Origin: JAAYRG01 sp964643255
GTDB lineage: Bacteria; Bacillota; Clostridia; Lachnospirales; Lachnospiraceae
Direction: 5' to 3'
DNA: 31,753 nucleotides
Assembly (NCBI GenBank): GCA_964643255.1
Contig: CAZXSM010000015.1
Span: 1 to 31,753 of the forward strand
Under the pieces are notes generated by a model. The model was not told the DNA's origin. It made no database searches and saw only the letters and a program-made list of their open reading frames with translations. The position numbers and the translations under genes were made by a program. Below are positions 7,217 through 15,577 of the stretch, in pieces (position 1 is the first letter of the stretch; each line of letters opens with the position of its first letter).

Positions 7217-8817
7217 TGGAAAAGAATTTTGCTAATACTGGAGTACTTATTAGGTTTAAGACTAAATCTGATAGGTTAAGACTTTTGCTTTGGATTTTAG
7301 GAATATCCATATTTATAGTCTCAATTGCTGCACTACTTCCAGAGCTATATCAGACTCAGGCAGACAAACAAGTTTTAGCAGAAACCATGGTAAACCCTGC
7401 TATAACATTTATGCTTGGATACAGTGTAGGTCTTAGTAATTATACAGACGGTGCTATATTAGGTCATTTTATGATAGTTTTTTCAGCAATTTTTACTGCT
7501 ATTATGAGTATTTTACTTGTCACTAGGCATACTAGAGAAGATGAGGAAGAAGGAAGAACTGAAATGATTAATTCCCTTCCAGTAGGATCCTTATCTAATT
7601 TGACAGCAACTTTTATAATACTAGCAATAGTTAATGTAATTATTAGCCTATTAATAGGATTTGGAATTTACTTGTTGGATATTGAAACAGTAGGTTTTGA
7701 GGGTTCTATGCTTTATGGTGCAGTGGTTGGAGTAATAGGCATATTCTATGCCAGCTTAACGGGTTTATTTGCCCAGATTGCATCGAACACTAGAACAACC
7801 TTAAGCTTTTCTTTTGGATTTTTAATACTAGATTATATTATTAGAGGAATAGGAGATACAGGTATAGAGATATTATCTTATATTTCGCCCCTAGGTTTAA
7901 TAGTTAAGACAGAAGTATATGTTAATAACAATTGGTGGCCTATATTAGTTTTATTGATTATATCTCTTATAATGTTTGCTATATCTTTATATTTAAATTC
8001 TATTAGAGATTTGGGAAGTGGTATGCTTCCAGCTAAACCGGGGAGAAGTAATGGTTCGAGATTTTTAAGCTCACCCCTTGGACTATCACTTAGGATACAA
8101 AGAACTACTATAATAGCATGGTTAGTTGGTGTCTTTGTTCTAGGACTTGCTTATGGTTCGGTTCTTGGTGAACTGGAAGGCTTTATAAACAACAGTGAAC
8201 TAGTTCAACTAATGCTTCCTGAAAGTGAAACTTTAAGTCTTACAGACAGGTTCATAACTATGCTTATTACCATTATTAGTGCACTTGGAACCATTCCAAT
8301 AGTTATGTTTGTATTAAGGTTGATTAGTGAAGAAAAACATAATAGGACAGAACAATTACTAGCAAGCCCTGTATCAAGAAACAGACTCCTTGCAAGTTAT
8401 ACTATTATTGGATTAATTGGGTCAGTCTTAGTACAATTTCTATCAATTTTAGGTCTTTGGTCAGCAGCAGCTTTTGTTATGGAGGATCTTGTATCTTTCA
8501 ATGTCCTATTAAATGCAGCCCTTATTAATATACCTGCCATGTTAGTCTTTGTAAGTATAGCTGTTTTTCTAATAGGATGCTTGCCTAAATTAACCAGCCT
8601 AACTTGGATGTATTTAGGATTTTCATTTTTTGTAGAATACATGGGTCAAATACTACAACTACCTGATTGGCTTATTAAGTTGTCACCATTTAATCATATT
8701 CCAAACTTAGCAGATGAAGAGATTCAAATAAGAACATTTGTTATTATGGGTCTTGTTTCATTCTTCTTAATTGGGCTTGGTTTTGTGGCTTATAATAAAA
8801 GAGATATTGAGGGATAA
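7216..8817 (+). CDS. ABC-2 type permease, polyketide-antibiotic-exporter-like
   Basis: Integral membrane partner of the preceding ATPase. The 533-residue protein has about twelve hydrophobic segments in two similar halves (each opening with a short cytoplasmic helix and a segment such as LLLWILGISIFIVSIAALL or IIAWLVGVFVLGLAYGS), the layout of the large permeases described as putative exporters of polyketide antibiotics (TnrB3-like). Motifs RHTREDEEEGRTEMINSLPV near residue 104 and LISEEKHNRTEQLLASPVSR near 374 are the paired loops of this family. The ATG overlaps the ATPase stop by one base. Known relatives confer resistance to antimicrobial compounds; here the cargo is unknown. Confidence 0.85.
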   Translation: MEKNFANTGVLIRFKTKSDRLRLLLWILGISIFIVSIAALLPELYQTQADKQVLAETMVNPAITFMLGYSVGLSNYTDGAILGHFMIVFSAIFTAIMSILLVTRHTREDEEEGRTEMINSLPVGSLSNLTATFIILAIVNVIISLLIGFGIYLLDIETVGFEGSMLYGAVVGVIGIFYASLTGLFAQIASNTRTTLSFSFGFLILDYIIRGIGDTGIEILSYISPLGLIVKTEVYVNNNWWPILVLLIISLIMFAISLYLNSIRDLGSGMLPAKPGRSNGSRFLSSPLGLSLRIQRTTIIAWLVGVFVLGLAYGSVLGELEGFINNSELVQLMLPESETLSLTDRFITMLITIISALGTIPIVMFVLRLISEEKHNRTEQLLASPVSRNRLLASYTIIGLIGSVLVQFLSILGLWSAAAFVMEDLVSFNVLLNAALINIPAMLVFVSIAVFLIGCLPKLTSLTWMYLGFSFFVEYMGQILQLPDWLIKLSPFNHIPNLADEEIQIRTFVIMGLVSFFLIGLGFVAYNKRDIEG

Positions 8818-8906
8818 ATATTTGGACTTAAATTATTATAAGGTTAATAAATTCTTATTAAATAAATCTAAAACTTTAATAGGATTATAAGAAACTAAAA
8901 ATCTTA

Positions 8907-8915
8907 TGTTATAAT
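8907..8915 (+). promoter_or_regulatory. Extended -10 promoter before the phospholipase D-like gene
   Basis: TGTTATAAT (8907-8915) is an extended -10 element 57 bases before the start. No clear -35 hexamer is present at 17 bases. Confidence 0.45.
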
Positions 8916-8972
8916 TGTCCTAGCATTATTTACTAATTGATTAATAGACCCATAGGAGCTAAGGACTAACGA

Positions 8973-10400
8973 ATGATAAAGAGATTAAAAATGTGGAAAA
9001 TAATTGTAATAACACTAATTGCTTTTTTGCTATATATAATTATAGGTGGAGTAATTCCATTTTGTAAACAACCTTCTGTAACAGAAGATACAATTGAAGA
9101 GGTTAAAAAGACCAACTATTACGGAGATGACTATATAAGTGAAAGGGTTCGTTTGCTTGTAGATAATGATGATGCCCTTGAAGAGAGAATTCGAATGATC
9201 TCACAAGCCCAGGAGAAAGTAATCTTATCTACATTTCAGTTCTATGCAGATGATAGTGGTAAAGCCATATTTGCTTCATTAATTGATGCTGCCAATAGAG
9301 GAGTAGAGGTCCAGGTAATAGTTGATGGTGTAAGTAAACTGGCACAGTTTAGTGATAGTAAGTATTTTATTACTTTAGCAGAAACTGATAATGTTGAATT
9401 AAAGGTGTATAATCCTATATCCTTACTTAGACCATGGTCTATAAATGGAAGACTTCATGATAAATACTTATTAGTGGATGATAGTTTATATATTTTAGGA
9501 GGACGTAATATCTTTGGTTCTTTTTTAGGGTCAAATTCTGATCACAAAAACCATGACCTTGATGTACTTGTTTATAATCCTGATGATACTCCAACTCATT
9601 CCACCAAGCAATTACTCGAGTATTTTGATGAGATTTGGAACAATGATTATAATAAAACAGTTAGCAACAAATTAGGCTTTTTATATAAAAAGCGAATAGA
9701 TAAGGTAAATGAAGAGTTAAAGTTAGTATATGAAGGCTTGCAAAAAAGTCATCCTGATTGGTTCGAGTCTAGTGATTATTACAGTGAAACACTTCCAATC
9801 AAAAATATACAGTTATTAACAAACCCAACAACAGTGTATGCTAAAGAACCAATTGTTTTTTATACAATATCTCAATTAATGCAAGATGGCCAGAAAGAAA
9901 TAAGTTTTCATACCCCTTATATCATAGCAAATAACTGGATGATGGATGAGTTAGAGACAATATGTGATAAAGTCCCAAATGTCACAATGCTGACCAATTC
10001 GGTTGCTAATAATGGTAACCCCTTTGGAGCAGTTGATTACTGGCAAAACAAGGAAGACGTTCTAGAAACAGGAGTAAATATTCTGGAATATGATTCAGGT
10101 ATTTCCTACCACGGCAAATGTTTTACTATAGATGATAGACTTTCAAGTGTTGGATCCTTTAATTTCGATATGAGAAGTACATATATCGATACAGAAACAA
10201 TGGTAGTAATAGATAGTGAGGATTTTAATGAAGAACTAAGGCAAGCTATGAAAGTATATGAAGAAGAGGCTCTTCAAGTAATAGATAAAGATATAAGTAT
10301 CTCTCCTCAGGATAAGGAAGCTCAGAAGATCTCCTTGTCTAAAAGGCTAATGTTAATATTTGCAGGTGTTCTTAAAATATTCTTTAGGTTTTTGTTTTAA
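8973..10400 (+). CDS. Membrane-anchored phospholipase D-like protein (cardiolipin synthase superfamily)
   Basis: A 475-residue protein with one N-terminal membrane segment (about residues 8-30, WKIIVITLIAFLLYIIIGG) followed by two HKD phosphodiesterase motifs: H162-x-K164-x4-D169 (HDKYLLVD, followed by GGRN) and H380-x-K382-x4-D387 (HGKCFTID, followed by GSFNFD). Both catalytic histidines are intact, so phosphatidyl transfer or phospholipid/nucleic-acid hydrolysis at the membrane is expected. It differs from housekeeping cardiolipin synthase in having one instead of two N-terminal helices. AAGGA at 8961-8965 lies 7 bases before the ATG. It stands alone between the ABC operon and the rubredoxin gene. 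Family certain; cardiolipin synthesis is a plausible but unproved role. Confidence 0.85.
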   Translation: MIKRLKMWKIIVITLIAFLLYIIIGGVIPFCKQPSVTEDTIEEVKKTNYYGDDYISERVRLLVDNDDALEERIRMISQAQEKVILSTFQFYADDSGKAIFASLIDAANRGVEVQVIVDGVSKLAQFSDSKYFITLAETDNVELKVYNPISLLRPWSINGRLHDKYLLVDDSLYILGGRNIFGSFLGSNSDHKNHDLDVLVYNPDDTPTHSTKQLLEYFDEIWNNDYNKTVSNKLGFLYKKRIDKVNEELKLVYEGLQKSHPDWFESSDYYSETLPIKNIQLLTNPTTVYAKEPIVFYTISQLMQDGQKEISFHTPYIIANNWMMDELETICDKVPNVTMLTNSVANNGNPFGAVDYWQNKEDVLETGVNILEYDSGISYHGKCFTIDDRLSSVGSFNFDMRSTYIDTETMVVIDSEDFNEELRQAMKVYEEEALQVIDKDISISPQDKEAQKISLSKRLMLIFAGVLKIFFRFLF

Positions 10401-10452
10401 TATAATAATTATGAAATGACTTTACAAAAAAGAGATTAAGATATAAAATAAG

Positions 10453-10481
10453 TTTATAGTTCAGATTATACTGACTATAAA
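10453..10481 (+). repeat. Inverted repeat just upstream of the rubredoxin gene
   Basis: TTTATAGT-T-CAG (10453-10464) and CTGACTATAAA (10471-10481) form an 11-bp stem with one bulged T and a 6-base loop. A TATAAT hexamer follows at 10484-10489. It may be an operator for the rubredoxin promoter, or part of the end of the phospholipase D-like transcript. Confidence 0.5.
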
Positions 10482-10511
10482 GTTATAATAAAATAAAGGA
10501 GGTATATGAAG

Positions 10512-10673
10512 ATGAAAGAATATATTTGTGATGTATGTGGTTATGTATATGATCCTGTAGAAGGTGACCCAGATAATGGTGTAGAACCAGGAACAGCATT
10601 TGAAGATGTTCCAGAAGATTGGTTATGCCCTATGTGTGGAGTTGGAAAAGAAGATTTTTCAGTTAACGAATAA
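10512..10673 (+). CDS. Rubredoxin
   Basis: Small cytosolic one-iron electron carrier of 53 residues. The four iron ligands are in two knuckles: C6-DV-C9-GY and C39-PM-C42-GV. Y4, Y11, Y13, W37 and the VPEDWLCP segment are the usual core residues. An in-frame ATG at 10506 is only 3 bases from AAAGGAGG (10495-10502), so ATG 10512 with a 9-base gap is the better start. In anaerobes rubredoxin passes electrons from NAD(P)H oxidoreductases to superoxide reductase, rubrerythrin or flavodiiron proteins; none of these partners is in the window. The gene is probably monocistronic, ending at the terminator just downstream. Confidence 0.97.
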   Translation: MKEYICDVCGYVYDPVEGDPDNGVEPGTAFEDVPEDWLCPMCGVGKEDFSVNE

Positions 10674-10694
10674 TTTTTAAAAAAGATAAAGAAT

Positions 10695-10735
10695 GGGTAT
10701 TAGGCGATATATATAGGGCCTAATACCCGTTTTTT
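10695..10735 (+). terminator. Rho-independent terminator after rubredoxin
   Basis: GGGTATTAGGC (10695-10705) and GCCTAATACCC (10718-10728) make a perfect 11-bp stem with a 12-base AT-rich loop, followed by six T (10730-10735). Weaker T-richness on the other side could also help end the serpin transcript. Confidence 0.92.
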
Positions 10736-10832
10736 ATTGATTGCTTTATATATTAAAAGCTAACTTGTAGCGACTAATTTTAGTAAAGAGGCTGTTGATT
10801 TGGAAGAGGCCAAGGATTCTTGCATAAGTGTT

Positions 10833-12224
10833 TTATTCCATAGGGTTTTCACATATTCCTACAAATAATAAGACACCATTACTTGAAGTAATTCCATAAA
10901 TAAATGGTCGGTCAAGTATCATATATGCCGTATCTTGTGGAAGTGCTGCCCCATCATAATCAATTCTTGTATATGCTGAAGCTTCAACACCTTTTTCGTC
11001 TATTGATATATAGGTTCCTTGTAATATGTTAGATATAAAGGCTATATGATCAGTCATCCCAGAAAAATCAGCATCTTCAGTAAAAGCACTAGTAATGCCA
11101 AGTTTTTTAAGGACATCTTTCATTTCTAGTTTAGAATCGAATTCGAATTTAGGAACCTTCCAAATCACATCACCAATGCTTTCACTACCACCTTGGAAAA
11201 TCTCCTTGATTTTTTCTGGACTATCTATTATTTGGTATGGAGAAAAGCCTTCATCAGGAAGGATAAAAATCATTTCACCTGAATTTTTAAGACCCAGGGA
11301 AGACCTTGTAAAGTTTTCTCCTTTTGAAAAGAGTTGTGAAGAGTTTGTCATATTCATAAAGTCTACTTTTACTTCATTTCCATCTGAAAGATAAAAAGTA
11401 TCTTTAGCAGTTTTATTCTTTTCAAATCTATCAACCCATTCATCATAAAAGTATATAGTGTTTATTATTGAAAGGATCTGATCATCTCTTAATTCAATAT
11501 CAGGAGATATTGTGCCTTCAGTATTAGTATAAATCCAATCAGACATAGCTTCTGCTGTGTCTTCATCTGCAAAATCAGCAGTAAAAGAACTAGCATAAAA
11601 ATTATTTACTGCATTTTCTACAAAGCTTTCTTTAAATTTGATTGTTTCACCCTTTACATCATTGTCCATCCAAATTGAGTTTGCAATTTTTAACTTTCCT
11701 ATATCATTTTCAAAGTATAAAAGACGATAAAGGTTACCAAGCTGAACCCCAAGAGACTCACTATCTGGCATTCTTAGTAAGTCAAGTAATTCAGATTCTG
11801 TTTCATCTTGTGCCCCAGAAGTAGCTAAGGCAAGGGCATAATAAAGTGAAAGGGGAGAGTAGTTAGTGTTTTTATTTTCCTTTGTTAGTACTAAGGAACA
11901 TGTATCGTAAGCAAAGTCATTAATACAATGAATGAGTTGGTCATCTACTGGGTTTTCATCACCTACTGTGAATCTGGTTTCATAATCATCAAAAGCATAT
12001 GCCAGGGGGTAAGTAACTGGTAGAGTTGGTTCAATTATTAAATTACCATTCTTGTTGGTAAAAAGTAATTGACCTATGCCAACTATTAAAACAAGGCAAG
12101 CAGCAAGAAGTGTCCAAGTTTTCCAATTAAAGTGGGCCTTTTTTGCTTTTGTATTTTTAGCTTCTTCTATAAGTTCATCATCTACATTTGTAATACCATC
12201 AAATATTTTCTCTTCTTTTTTCAT
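10833..12224 (-). CDS. Membrane-anchored serpin (serine protease inhibitor family)
   Basis: Serpins are suicide inhibitors that trap a protease when it cuts the reactive centre loop. This 463-residue protein has a short cytoplasmic N-terminus (about 1-34), one membrane segment (about 36-55, WTLLAACLVLIVGIGQLLF), a spacer, and a full serpin domain from about residue 95 to the end, facing outside. The hinge is DEKGVEASAY with G412 at P15; counting as in alpha-1-antitrypsin puts the scissile bond at A426-A427. The C-terminal LDRPFIYGI and LLFVGICENP strands are intact. P9 is Tyr and P7 Arg, larger than the small residues typical of an inhibitory hinge, so inhibition is likely but not certain. 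AAGGAGGG precedes the ATG by about 10 bases. Target protease unknown; Ala at P1 would suit an elastase-like enzyme. Confidence 0.92.
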   Translation of the reverse strand: MKKEEKIFDGITNVDDELIEEAKNTKAKKAHFNWKTWTLLAACLVLIVGIGQLLFTNKNGNLIIEPTLPVTYPLAYAFDDYETRFTVGDENPVDDQLIHCINDFAYDTCSLVLTKENKNTNYSPLSLYYALALATSGAQDETESELLDLLRMPDSESLGVQLGNLYRLLYFENDIGKLKIANSIWMDNDVKGETIKFKESFVENAVNNFYASSFTADFADEDTAEAMSDWIYTNTEGTISPDIELRDDQILSIINTIYFYDEWVDRFEKNKTAKDTFYLSDGNEVKVDFMNMTNSSQLFSKGENFTRSSLGLKNSGEMIFILPDEGFSPYQIIDSPEKIKEIFQGGSESIGDVIWKVPKFEFDSKLEMKDVLKKLGITSAFTEDADFSGMTDHIAFISNILQGTYISIDEKGVEASAYTRIDYDGAALPQDTAYMILDRPFIYGITSSNGVLLFVGICENPME

Positions 12225-12277
12225 AGAATAACACCCTCCTTATATAATAAAACGTTGGCATAAACTTAGTTTGTTTA

Positions 12278-12306
12278 ATTATACCATTTTAACCAATAAA
12301 TAACAA
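12278..12306 (-). promoter_or_regulatory. Promoter for the serpin gene
   Basis: On the minus strand TTGTTA (12306-12301), a 17-base spacer and TATAAT (12283-12278) stand about 54 bases before the serpin start. Confidence 0.7.
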
Positions 12307-12432
12307 TACAATATAGAAGATAGAAATGACGAATTCTTACAATTGTTTAAATATATCAATTTATTGAAACTATAAGTGATACTTCCTTGATATAAGGAAC
12401 AATTGGGTTTAGAATATAATAGAATTAAATTA

Positions 12433-12503
12433 GGGAATAGTAATTAGGGAATAGTAAAAATCAAGATATTTTTCTCAAATAGAGAATAGTATAGAGAATG
12501 GTA
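12433..12503 (+). repeat. Four short direct repeats (GRGAATRGTA) in the leader of the ComEC-like gene
   Basis: GGGAATAGTA at 12433-12442 and 12448-12457, GAGAATAGTA at 12482-12491 and GAGAATGGTA at 12494-12503. The first pair is spaced 15 bases and the second 12, downstream of a TATAAT at 12415-12420 and just before the ribosome binding site. Function unknown. Confidence 0.65.
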
Positions 12504-12531
12504 TTGGGAAAAATATTAGAGGAGGTTTAAT

Positions 12532-14094
12532 GTGAAAAACATTTTGAAATATATACCAGGATTTAGAAGTGGTAAGAAGTACAAAATGATAATAGGGGCT
12601 ATTTATTATATAATTGCCTTATCAATGTTTACAGAAGGTTTTGGATATGGCTTGTTTTATTTAGCTTTACCTTTTATGGTTTTTTATTTTATTGATATAT
12701 TTATGCATAAGAAAAAATCTATACCTTTAAAGAGAGCTATATTGAATTTCATTGTTTCATTTGTACTAGTAACCATATCAATGGTTGCCATACCTGATGT
12801 AGAGCCTGCTAGTGGTGAAAGTGATATAATAGAACAAGAAACTTCTCAGAAGTCTATAGAGAAGGAGAAAAAAGAGTTAAGTCAAACTCTAAGGTCTAAT
12901 ACTGAAAAAAGTGATGAAGCTTTAATAGAGGAAGAAGTAGAAAGTCAAAAAGAAACACAAGAAACAATACAAGAGACAGATGAGGTATCAAATGTAGAAG
13001 AGACAGAAACGAACAAGATAAATGTAGATGGTAATGGTTCATTAGAGGTTCACTTTATAGATGTAGGTCAGGCCGATGCAAGTTTAATTCTCTGCGAGGG
13101 TAAATCAATGCTTATTGATGGAGGTAATCCAGAAGATTCTAGTTTGATTTATAGCTATCTTAAAAAACATGGCATTGACCATCTAGATTACATTGTAAAT
13201 ACCCATCCCCATGCAGACCATGTTGGCGGACTTGCAGGTGCACTTAATTATGCCAGTGTAGGGACAGTACTAGCTCCAATAACTGCTTATGATAGTCGAG
13301 CTTTTAATAGTTTTGTTAAATATTTGGATGAGCAAAATGTTAGTATTACAGTTCCAAAAGCTGGTGATGAATTCAAATTTGCTAGTGCCCGTGTTAAAGT
13401 ATTAGGTCCTGTAACTTCTAGCCAAGACATTAATAATAATTCTATTGTTTTGAAAGTCACCTATGGAGACACATCCTTCTTATTTACTGGTGATGCGGAG
13501 CGTGAAGAGGAACAAGATATATTAGCAAAAGGATATGACTTAAGGTCTACTGTTTTAAAGGTGGGTCATCACGGTTCAAACACCTCCACAACTTATCCTT
13601 TTCTCCGTGAAATTATGCCCCAATACGCTGTTATTTCCGTAGGTAAGGATAATTCATATGGTCATCCATCAGAAGACGCTCTGAGCCGATTACGAGATGC
13701 TGATGTTAAGACTTATAGAACTGATATGCAAGGAGATATAATCTGTGTAAGTGATGGAAAGGATGTAACATTTACAGCTGAAAGAAATGCTGATGTTAAT
13801 ACCTTAGCCTCTGTTATAGAAACTACACAAAAGTCAACACCAGAGCCAACAACAGACAAGGCACAGGTTGCAGAAACCCAGCAAGATTCTACGAGTGAGT
13901 CGGAACCAGACAGTAAGTCAGAAGCCTCACCTGTAGGTGTTAGATATATTTTAAATACAAATTCAAAAAAGATACATTTCCCAGATTGTCATAGTGTTAA
14001 AAAAATGAGTGAAAAAAACAAAAAAGAGACTAATCTTAGTAAGGGAGACCTTATTGATCAAGGCTATACTTCTTGTGGAAATTGTAAACCTTAA
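12532..14094 (+). CDS. Membrane-anchored ComEC-like metallo-beta-lactamase-fold protein with C-terminal Ada-type metal-binding domain
   Basis: The GTG start is set by GGAGG at 12521-12525; an ATG one frame over runs straight into TGA. Layout: three hydrophobic segments (about 18-35, 39-56, 68-87), an acidic low-complexity linker (about 92-165), a metallo-beta-lactamase domain (about 170-420) of the ComEC/Rec2 C-terminal type with DVGQADA, the metal motif H225-P-H227-A-D229-H230, TGDAE and VGHHGS, then a second Ser/Thr/Glu linker and a cysteine motif (C486-H, C515-x2-C518) like the metal-binding domain of Ada. The DNA-channel part of ComEC is absent. Related secreted proteins are presumed hydrolases or nucleases; substrate unknown. 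The next gene, a DNA glycosylase, follows after 49 bases with no terminator between. Confidence 0.85.
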   Translation: MKNILKYIPGFRSGKKYKMIIGAIYYIIALSMFTEGFGYGLFYLALPFMVFYFIDIFMHKKKSIPLKRAILNFIVSFVLVTISMVAIPDVEPASGESDIIEQETSQKSIEKEKKELSQTLRSNTEKSDEALIEEEVESQKETQETIQETDEVSNVEETETNKINVDGNGSLEVHFIDVGQADASLILCEGKSMLIDGGNPEDSSLIYSYLKKHGIDHLDYIVNTHPHADHVGGLAGALNYASVGTVLAPITAYDSRAFNSFVKYLDEQNVSITVPKAGDEFKFASARVKVLGPVTSSQDINNNSIVLKVTYGDTSFLFTGDAEREEEQDILAKGYDLRSTVLKVGHHGSNTSTTYPFLREIMPQYAVISVGKDNSYGHPSEDALSRLRDADVKTYRTDMQGDIICVSDGKDVTFTAERNADVNTLASVIETTQKSTPEPTTDKAQVAETQQDSTSESEPDSKSEASPVGVRYILNTNSKKIHFPDCHSVKKMSEKNKKETNLSKGDLIDQGYTSCGNCKP

Positions 14095-14143
14095 TATCAG
14101 AAAAGACCTTGTATAGAATCAATATAAAAACAAAGGAAAGCAT

Positions 14144-14740
14144 ATGAAAATAAATAAAGAATTTTATAGAAGAAGTGGATTAGAAGTTGCACCAGACTTA
14201 CTTGGAATGACCCTGGTTCATAAGACTGACCAAGGGATAGTAAAGGGTAAGATTGTTGAAGTGGAAGCTTATATGGGTACCAAAGACAAAGGGGCCCATT
14301 CATATAGTGGAAAAGCAACTAAAAGAACCAAGGTAATGTTTGGTCAGTATGGCCATGCATATGTATATTTGATATATGGAATGCATTACTGCATGAATGT
14401 AGTAACAAATGAAGTAGATATTCCAGAAGCTGTTCTTATACGTGCCCTAGAGCCAATTGATGGGATAGACTTAATGACTAAAAGAAGATATGGAAAGTCC
14501 TTAAAGAACCTATGTAGTGGACCAGGAAAACTATGCCAGGCTATGGGGATAGATAAAGATAATAACGGCATGGACTTAACAGGAGATCAATTATATATAG
14601 AAAAACCACAAGTATCAGAGGATTTTGAAATAATAAGGTCCAAAAGGGTTAATATAGATTATGCAGAAGAAGCTAAAGACTTTTTGTGGCGATTTAGTAT
14701 AAAAGACAATGGCTTTGTATCTAAGCCAATTCCAGTTTAA
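14144..14740 (+). CDS. mpg: 3-methyladenine DNA glycosylase (AAG/Mpg family)
   Basis: Monofunctional base-excision glycosylase that removes alkylated purines (3-methyladenine, 7-methylguanine) and often hypoxanthine. The 198-residue length is typical of bacterial members. IVEVEAYMG carries the catalytic E41 and Y43, and GAHS carries H52; the 11-residue gap from E41 to H52 equals E125-H136 in human AAG. VYLIYGMHYCMNVV and LCSGPGKLCQAMGI are further family signatures. AAAGGA at 14132-14137 lies 6 bases before the ATG. It probably shares a transcript with the preceding ComEC-like gene and ends at the terminator just downstream. Confident. Confidence 0.95.
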   Translation: MKINKEFYRRSGLEVAPDLLGMTLVHKTDQGIVKGKIVEVEAYMGTKDKGAHSYSGKATKRTKVMFGQYGHAYVYLIYGMHYCMNVVTNEVDIPEAVLIRALEPIDGIDLMTKRRYGKSLKNLCSGPGKLCQAMGIDKDNNGMDLTGDQLYIEKPQVSEDFEIIRSKRVNIDYAEEAKDFLWRFSIKDNGFVSKPIPV

Positions 14741-14749
14741 TGCTAGTTT

Positions 14750-14805
14750 ATAAAAAAATATTGGAATCCAGGTAGATTTAAGTTACCAGGATTCCTTTTT
14801 AAATT
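14750..14805. terminator. Bidirectional terminator after mpg
   Basis: GGAATCC-A-GGTA (14763-14774) pairs with TACC-A-GGATTCC (14784-14795), one A-A mismatch, 9-base loop. T5 follows on the plus strand and a seven-A stretch before the stem gives T7 on the minus strand, so it can also end the HExxH gene. Confidence 0.9.
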
Positions 14806-14827
14806 AGAATTATATTTTAAAATAGTC

Positions 14828-15559
14828 TTAAGCATATTTCGTAATACGTTTATACAACTTATCAGCCTTGTCAAAGTCATAGGCGACTAAGAATATGTAA
14901 TTAAGTAAATTAGGATCAAAATCTAAATCAATGAGTGTTTTTGCAAAGCTCATTCCTGCAATTTCACCTGTACATATAAGAGGGGAAGTGTGGGTATATA
15001 ATTTGCCTAGGGACCACAAATTAATTCTCCTGATATTAGAATATAAACTCTTATAATGGAATTCTATATAGTGAAATATTTCGTGAGCAAGCACAATGTC
15101 TTTGAAGTCAACATTAAAGTAGTCTATGTTCAGCTCTTTTAGTAAATTATCTGCAGTTTCTATATTGCCATCATATATAATAATGCTGTTAGGTGATTCA
15201 AACAAACCAAAATAAATATAGTCTGTAAGGCCTTGTTTATCTTGATGGCTTAAGTCTATATTTAGGCTTTTTGCCATTTCAGACGGGGAAATATTACCGT
15301 ACTTTTCTAGTAATTTATTAGCCTCATCTTTACCACACTTCATTGAACTGTTAATAATTTCATCAATCTCATCTTTCGGGATTTTCCCTTGGATTGGATC
15401 GGTGGTAACTAAGTATCTTGCATAAACTTTTGAGTCAAGATTCTTTAGATTTCTAAGCTGAGCTTTTATCGTATCCTTATTATCATATACCTTTTGTTTT
15501 GGAGATATATTTTTCTTGTCATTATCTTGATTTTTATTTCTAAATAATCGATTATTCAT
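14828..15559 (-). CDS. Hypothetical zinc-metallopeptidase-like protein (HExxH)
   Basis: I do not recognise the family. The 243-residue protein has no signal peptide and no membrane segment. The first 60 residues are polar and lysine-rich. Residues about 60-110 are helical (PKDEIDEIINSSMKCGKDEA, then SEMAKSLNIDL), reminiscent of the region that precedes the zinc site in ImmA/IrrE proteins. The zinc motif is H159-E160-IF-H163 in LAHEIFHYIE, and E199 in CTGEIAGM, 36 residues later, is a candidate third ligand. That would make it a gluzincin-type peptidase. The start is weakly supported: only AGGA about 10 bases upstream. It is downstream of the hydantoinase-like gene but separated from it by a strong terminator, so it should have its own promoter. 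No phage-repressor-like partner is next to it. Confidence 0.7.
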   Translation of the reverse strand: MNNRLFRNKNQDNDKKNISPKQKVYDNKDTIKAQLRNLKNLDSKVYARYLVTTDPIQGKIPKDEIDEIINSSMKCGKDEANKLLEKYGNISPSEMAKSLNIDLSHQDKQGLTDYIYFGLFESPNSIIIYDGNIETADNLLKELNIDYFNVDFKDIVLAHEIFHYIEFHYKSLYSNIRRINLWSLGKLYTHTSPLICTGEIAGMSFAKTLIDLDFDPNLLNYIFLVAYDFDKADKLYKRITKYA

Positions 15560-15577
15560 ACATCTTATCCTATCTAG

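Larger units (their letters stand above)
12225..12531. other. Divergent intergenic region, serpin / ComEC-like gene
   Basis: A 307-base stretch without a convincing gene. It holds the minus-strand serpin promoter, a possible plus-strand -10 (TATAAT, 12415-12420) and a group of short direct repeats at 12433-12503. No RNA gene or additional reading frame is seen. Confidence 0.7.

Noticed and set aside
12433..12503. CRISPR-like array
   Set aside because: Repeats are only 10 bases, imperfect, with spacers of 2 to 24 bases, and there are no cas genes.
14828..15559. ImmA-type phage or mobile-element module
   Set aside because: There is no adjacent phage repressor, integrase or HTH gene, and the sequence outside HExxH is not clearly ImmA.
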